Shown here in pieces: positions 60,446-64,000 of a stretch of 64,000 nt of DNA. Under the pieces are notes generated by a model. That model was not told the DNA's origin, did not search any database, and saw only the letters and a program-made list of their open reading frames with translations. The translations under genes and the position numbers were made by a program. Numbering within the stretch: position 1 is the stretch's first letter; each line of letters opens with the position of its first letter. The DNA comes from JAKZRT01 sp965247915 (lineage in GTDB: Bacteria; Pseudomonadota; Alphaproteobacteria; Rhodobacterales; Rhodobacteraceae): positions 248,001-312,000 of the forward strand of contig OZ252048.1 of the NCBI GenBank assembly GCA_965247915.1, written 5' to 3'.

Positions 60446-62175
60446 CAGTTGATCTCCGGTTCGGGCACCGGCGCGCCGAATTCGGTGCGCAGAAAGTCGA
60501 AATCGCAGCCCCGGTCGGCCTGCTCAACGTGCTTGAGGAACATATACCCGTAGCCCCGCTCAAACTTCGGCGCGGGCGCGGTCCAGCCCTTGCGGCGCGC
60601 GGCCAGCTCGGCATCCGACAATTCGACATTCAGCGTCCGGTTCGGCACATCAAGCGCAATAATGTCGCCAGTGCGGATCAACGCCAGCGGGCCGCCAACA
60701 TGCGCCTCGGGCGCGACATGCAGGATGCAGGCCCCATAGCTGGTGCCCGACATGCGCGCGTCGGAAAGCCGCACCATATCGCGGCAGCCCTGCTTCAACA
60801 GCGCTTTCGGCATCGGGATCATCCCCCATTCGGGCATCCCCGGCCCACCTTGCGGACCAGCGTTGCGCAGCACCAGAACCGTCTCCGGCGTCATCGGATG
60901 GTTTTCGTCGTCGATGATGATCTTCAGCTCGGCGTAGCTGTCGGCCACCACCGCCGGGCCCCGGTGCACCTGAAACCGCGCCTCCATCGCCGCCGGTTTA
61001 ATCACCGCCCCATCAGGCGCCAGGTTACCGCGCAAAACCGCTAGCGAGCCTTCGTGGTAGACCGGGTTGGTGAGCGACCGGATCACATCGTCGTTGTAGT
61101 TGACCGCGCGCCTGATGCCGTCACCAAGCGGTTGGCCGGTCACGGTCAGCGCCGAGAGATCGAGCTTGTCGCCCAGTTCTTTCATCAGCGCCGGCAACCC
61201 GCCCGCGTAATAGAAATCCTCCATCAGGTATTCGCTGCCCGACGGCCTGATATTGGCAATCACCGGCGTGGTGCGTCCGATCGCATCAAGATCGTCCAGC
61301 GTCAGATCGACGCCGGCGCGGCGCGCCATGGCGATCAGATGGATCACCGCATTGGTCGAACAACCCGTCGCCATGGCCACGGTCACGGCGTTCCGGGTCG
61401 AGGCCGGGGTGATGATCTTGTCCGGCGTCAGATCGTCCCACACCATCGCAACCGCGCGCCGCCCACAGGCCGCCGACATGCGCTTGTGGCCGGCATCGGG
61501 GGCCGGAATCGACGACGCCCCGGGCAACGTCAGGCCGAAACCTTCGGCGATGGCGGTCATCGTGCTGGCGGTGCCCATGGTCATGCAATGCCCGTAGGAC
61601 CGCGCGATGCCGCCCTCGACGCCTTTCCAGTCTTTGTCCGAAACCTCGCCGGCGCGCCGCGCGTCCCAGTATCTCCAGACATCGGTGCCCGACCCCAGCA
61701 CCTTGCCGCCGTAATTGCCGCGCAGCATCGGGCCGCCCGGCAGATAGATGAACGGTATCCCCATGCTGGTCGCGCCCATCACCAGCGCCGGGGTGGACTT
61801 GTCGCAGCCGCCCATCAGCACCGCGCCGTCGACCGGCAGCGAGCGCAGGGTTTCCTCGACTTCGATGGCCGCGAGGTTGCGGTACAGCATCGATGTGGGT
61901 TTCAGAAATTGCTCGCCCAGCGAATGAACCGGCAGTTCGACCGGCATCCCGCCGGCCTGAAGAACGCCGCGTTTGACCCACTCGGCGCGGTCGCGGAAAT
62001 GCGCATGGCAGGGCGACAGGTCCGACCAGGTGTTGATGATGGCGATCACCGGCTTTCCGTGCCAGTCCTCGGACCCGAGGCCCATTTGCATCATCCGGCT
62101 GCGATGCCCCATCGAACGCAGGTCGTCGGGCGCCAGCCAGCGCGCCGATCGCAGGTCTTCATACTTTTTGGCCAC
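60445..62175 (-). CDS. IlvD/Edd family dehydratase (sugar-acid dehydratase type)
   Basis: A 576-residue dehydratase. Fe-S ligand regions are NTWSDLSPCHAHFRDRAEWV, LMGGCDKSTPALVMGATSMG and GGIARSYGHCMTMGTASTMT; the conserved C-terminal blocks are RNAGPQGGPGMPEWGMIPMP and VRLSDARMSGTSYGACILHV then APEA. It resembles arabonate/xylonate and related sugar-acid dehydratases more than branched-chain IlvD. It forms a two-gene operon with the RraA-like gene, probably acting on a sugar acid to make a 2-keto-3-deoxy acid that is then cleaved. The exact sugar acid is unknown. Confidence 0.9.
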   Translation of the reverse strand: MAKKYEDLRSARWLAPDDLRSMGHRSRMMQMGLGSEDWHGKPVIAIINTWSDLSPCHAHFRDRAEWVKRGVLQAGGMPVELPVHSLGEQFLKPTSMLYRNLAAIEVEETLRSLPVDGAVLMGGCDKSTPALVMGATSMGIPFIYLPGGPMLRGNYGGKVLGSGTDVWRYWDARRAGEVSDKDWKGVEGGIARSYGHCMTMGTASTMTAIAEGFGLTLPGASSIPAPDAGHKRMSAACGRRAVAMVWDDLTPDKIITPASTRNAVTVAMATGCSTNAVIHLIAMARRAGVDLTLDDLDAIGRTTPVIANIRPSGSEYLMEDFYYAGGLPALMKELGDKLDLSALTVTGQPLGDGIRRAVNYNDDVIRSLTNPVYHEGSLAVLRGNLAPDGAVIKPAAMEARFQVHRGPAVVADSYAELKIIIDDENHPMTPETVLVLRNAGPQGGPGMPEWGMIPMPKALLKQGCRDMVRLSDARMSGTSYGACILHVAPEAHVGGPLALIRTGDIIALDVPNRTLNVELSDAELAARRKGWTAPAPKFERGYGYMFLKHVEQADRGCDFDFLRTEFGAPVPEPEIN

Positions 62176-62263
62176 ATCAGCCCCCCGAATGTCCTACCGG
62201 ACCTTGCCGTGATTTCCCCGGCCGCGCCAGAGGGGGTGAGCCCAGAGCGAGATGAGATTGCTT
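62176..62263. other. dehydratase upstream region
   Basis: Short leader before the dehydratase gene (minus strand) that must hold its promoter. No operator or riboswitch is recognised. Confidence 0.35.
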
Positions 62264-62375
62264 TGAACCGCCTGGATTTTGCCCTTCCCGGGGCTTCAGC
62301 CCCGGATCGCGCCTGCCCGCCCCATGGCGGGCGCGATTCTCGCCCCCGCCCGGTCAGGCGCAATCCTCGGTGTAT
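62264..62375 (+). repeat. dispersed palindromic repeat, copy 2
   Basis: Same family and same orientation as 59601-59738: TGAACCGC, GGGGCTTCAGCCCCGGATCG, CGCCTGCCCGCC, GGCGGGCGCGATTCTCGCCC and CTCGGTGTATT. It lacks the extra hairpin of copy 1. Together the two copies bracket the RraA-dehydratase operon. Confidence 0.75.
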
Positions 62376-62517
62376 TGCGGCAGCATTTCAGTCCAACGTC
62401 ATCGTGCTTTAGGGGTGCCGAAAATGCGATTAGAATTTGGCGAACAATCAATCCTCCGCAACAATCCGCGTTTAACCCGCCGCGCCGATACTCCTGCGCG
62501 AAAGGGGGGCAGCGCTT

Positions 62518-64000
62518 GTGATCGTTCCCGTGCATTCCACGACGCTGGATGGCTTTCCGCTGGCCGAAAGCCAGATCATCTCGGATCTGACCACCGCGGA
62601 AACGTCGGGCGGAACCCGCCTGGCGTCGATGTCCTATGCCGCTGACACCTGGACGCTTTTCGATCTTTCGGCCACCGGCAACCCGGCGTTCGACCAGACC
62701 CAGCCGCTGAGCCAATCCGCGGTCCCGCTTGGCGGCGGCGCTGACATGGTTTCCGGCGATCTGGACGGGCAGCAGTTTGCCGTCGTCGTTGGGCTTTCCG
62801 GAGCCGACTTGGCGTTCTACTCGGTCAACGCCGACGGCACGCTGTCCGAAGACCTCACCCTTGCCGGGGACCTGACCGCACTGGCCAGCCTTGATGCTTT
62901 CCTTATCACCGAAAGCGCTGGCACTGGCTACGCTATCGCTGCCGATCACGCCAGTGGTGCGCTGAATGTCTATGTGAAACAGGGCGCGAGCCTGACCCAG
63001 GTCGCCGCAGCGCCGCCTGTGCCCGGCATCGATGTCGCCGACTTTGCGCATCTCACCGCGATCAGCACGCCGAGCGCCGATTTTCTGCTGACCGCAAGTC
63101 TTTCGGACAATCAGGTGGTGGCTTTCCGCATCGACGCGGGCGGCGCGCTGAGTGCGACCGGGTCGCTCGGTCAGGCCCAGGGCCTTGGTATTCAAGCTCC
63201 GTCAGCCCTGGCCACCGCCACCATCGACGGGCGCGACTTTGTGCTTGCCGCCGGGTCCGGCAGCAATTCGATATCTGTATTCGAACTTGACGCGACCGGC
63301 GCCCTGACCCCGACCGATCACATCATCGACGACCTCGCGCGGCGCTTCGACCAGATCACATCGCTGGCGGTCAGCGTCGCAGGGGACCGGGTATTCGTCA
63401 CCGCCGCCGGTGCCGACGACGGTTTTTCGCTGTTCTCGCTGTTGCCCGGCGGACGGCTTTTTCACGAGGCCAGCGTCGCCGACAGCGCCGCCGTGACGCT
63501 TGACAACATCACCGATATTGTCAGCCACATCGCCGGTGACACGCTGTCGATCTATGCCGCCAGCCAGTCCGAGCCGGGGATCACCCATTACACCGCCGAT
63601 CTTTCCGCGCTTGGCTCGGTGGCGACCGGGACCGGGGCAGATGACGCCATAACCGGCACGGCGGACGATGACGTGTTGCACGGATTTGACGGCGACGATG
63701 CGCTGACAGGTGGTGCCGGGAACGACATCCTGCTTGACGGGGCCGGGTCCGACACCCTGACCGGGGGCACAGGGGCCGACAGTTTCCTGCTCGCCTTCGA
63801 CGGCGCGCGCGACACCATCACCGACTTTGATATGGCGCAGGACCGGCTTGATCTGTCGGAATACTTCCTCTTTCAGTCCGCCGCCCAGCTGGCCGTGCAA
63901 TCAACCTCCTGGGGCGCGACGATCAGCTATGCGGGCGATATCACCGACATCTACACCAGCAGCGGCGCGCCGCTGACCCGCAGCGATTTTCTCGGAATCG
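62518..64000 (+). CDS. beta-propeller/RTX calcium-binding secreted protein (partial)
   Basis: The frame is open from the GTG at 62518 (AAAGGGGGG 8 bases upstream) to the end of the window, about 494 codons. The first 360 residues are acidic, repeat-rich and beta-strand-like (GDLDGQQFAVVVGLSGADLA, VFELDATGALTPTDHIIDDL), resembling a propeller lactonase-type fold. From about residue 370 come calcium-binding RTX nonapeptides: TGTADDDVLHGFDGDDALTG and GAGNDILLDGAGSDTLTGGT with TGADSFLL. There is no N-terminal signal peptide, as expected for type I secretion with a C-terminal signal, which lies beyond the window. No secretion genes are seen here. Confidence 0.8.
   Translation, partial: MIVPVHSTTLDGFPLAESQIISDLTTAETSGGTRLASMSYAADTWTLFDLSATGNPAFDQTQPLSQSAVPLGGGADMVSGDLDGQQFAVVVGLSGADLAFYSVNADGTLSEDLTLAGDLTALASLDAFLITESAGTGYAIAADHASGALNVYVKQGASLTQVAAAPPVPGIDVADFAHLTAISTPSADFLLTASLSDNQVVAFRIDAGGALSATGSLGQAQGLGIQAPSALATATIDGRDFVLAAGSGSNSISVFELDATGALTPTDHIIDDLARRFDQITSLAVSVAGDRVFVTAAGADDGFSLFSLLPGGRLFHEASVADSAAVTLDNITDIVSHIAGDTLSIYAASQSEPGITHYTADLSALGSVATGTGADDAITGTADDDVLHGFDGDDALTGGAGNDILLDGAGSDTLTGGTGADSFLLAFDGARDTITDFDMAQDRLDLSEYFLFQSAAQLAVQSTSWGATISYAGDITDIYTSSGAPLTRSDFLGI

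Noticed and set aside
61054..62412. Plus-strand frame of 452 codons opposite the dehydratase
   Set aside because: Composition dominated by Arg, His and Gln, and it lies fully over a well-conserved gene on the other strand.
1..64000. CRISPR array or cas genes
   Set aside because: No series of regularly spaced repeats and no Cas-like proteins were found.

Overview
The window comes from an alphaproteobacterial chromosome, most likely a member of the Rhodobacteraceae (Roseobacter-like). The core parts are GC-rich. Gene content and order fit that family: a glutathione S-transferase remnant ahead of petABC (Rieske, cytochrome b, cytochrome c1), a TPP-riboswitch-controlled thiBPQ operon, aroC facing gyrB, and gpsA-tsaD diverging from hemD, a mitofilin-like gene and hemY, followed by tRNA-Thr. 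All names are from reading the sequence; no database search was run.

Layout. 1-13.8 kb is core: lipase-like hydrolase, an IS110 insertion, a PaiB-type flavoprotein, the bc1 complex, thiamine uptake, a GNAT acetyltransferase, aroC and gyrB. 13.9-16.9 kb holds small uncharacterised proteins and an APC-like permease. About 17.0-51.95 kb is a patchwork accessory island. It opens with a DUF3489 / DUF2924 / large serine recombinase cassette, and a nearly identical 24-bp direct repeat lies at each edge (17007-17030 and 51930-51953). Inside are an IS1182, two IS3 elements (one decayed, one intact), IS5 and IS30 scraps, an IS66, two IS21 elements, a plasmid repA remnant next to vapBC, a truncated SARP-type regulator, and three metabolic blocks. 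From about 52 kb the core returns, then a RraA / IlvD-Edd dehydratase pair flanked by two copies of a palindromic repeat, and finally the start of a beta-propeller/RTX protein that runs off the window.

How the genes work together. The first polyamine-type ABC operon (21.8-24.4 kb) is decaying: one permease is cut by an IS3 element, the other is frameshifted in a G tract, and no ATPase remains. The oligopeptide-type ABC operon (25.6-32.1 kb) is complete and unusual in holding a cytoplasmic endonuclease/exonuclease/phosphatase-fold enzyme between the binding protein and the permeases. The second polyamine-type operon (41.6-47.9 kb) combines a class V aminotransferase, a full ABC importer and an ornithine-cyclodeaminase-like enzyme, read divergently from a LysR regulator; an SDR gene beside it has been split by an IS3 insertion with a clear 4-bp target duplication. 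In both complete operons a strong hairpin follows the binding-protein gene.

The most interesting items are the possible recombinase-delimited island and its three-gene cassette, the hydrolase inside the peptide transporter operon, the aminotransferase/cyclodeaminase uptake cluster, and a possible guide RNA leader on the IS110. Several single-base frameshifts could be sequencing errors and are marked so.
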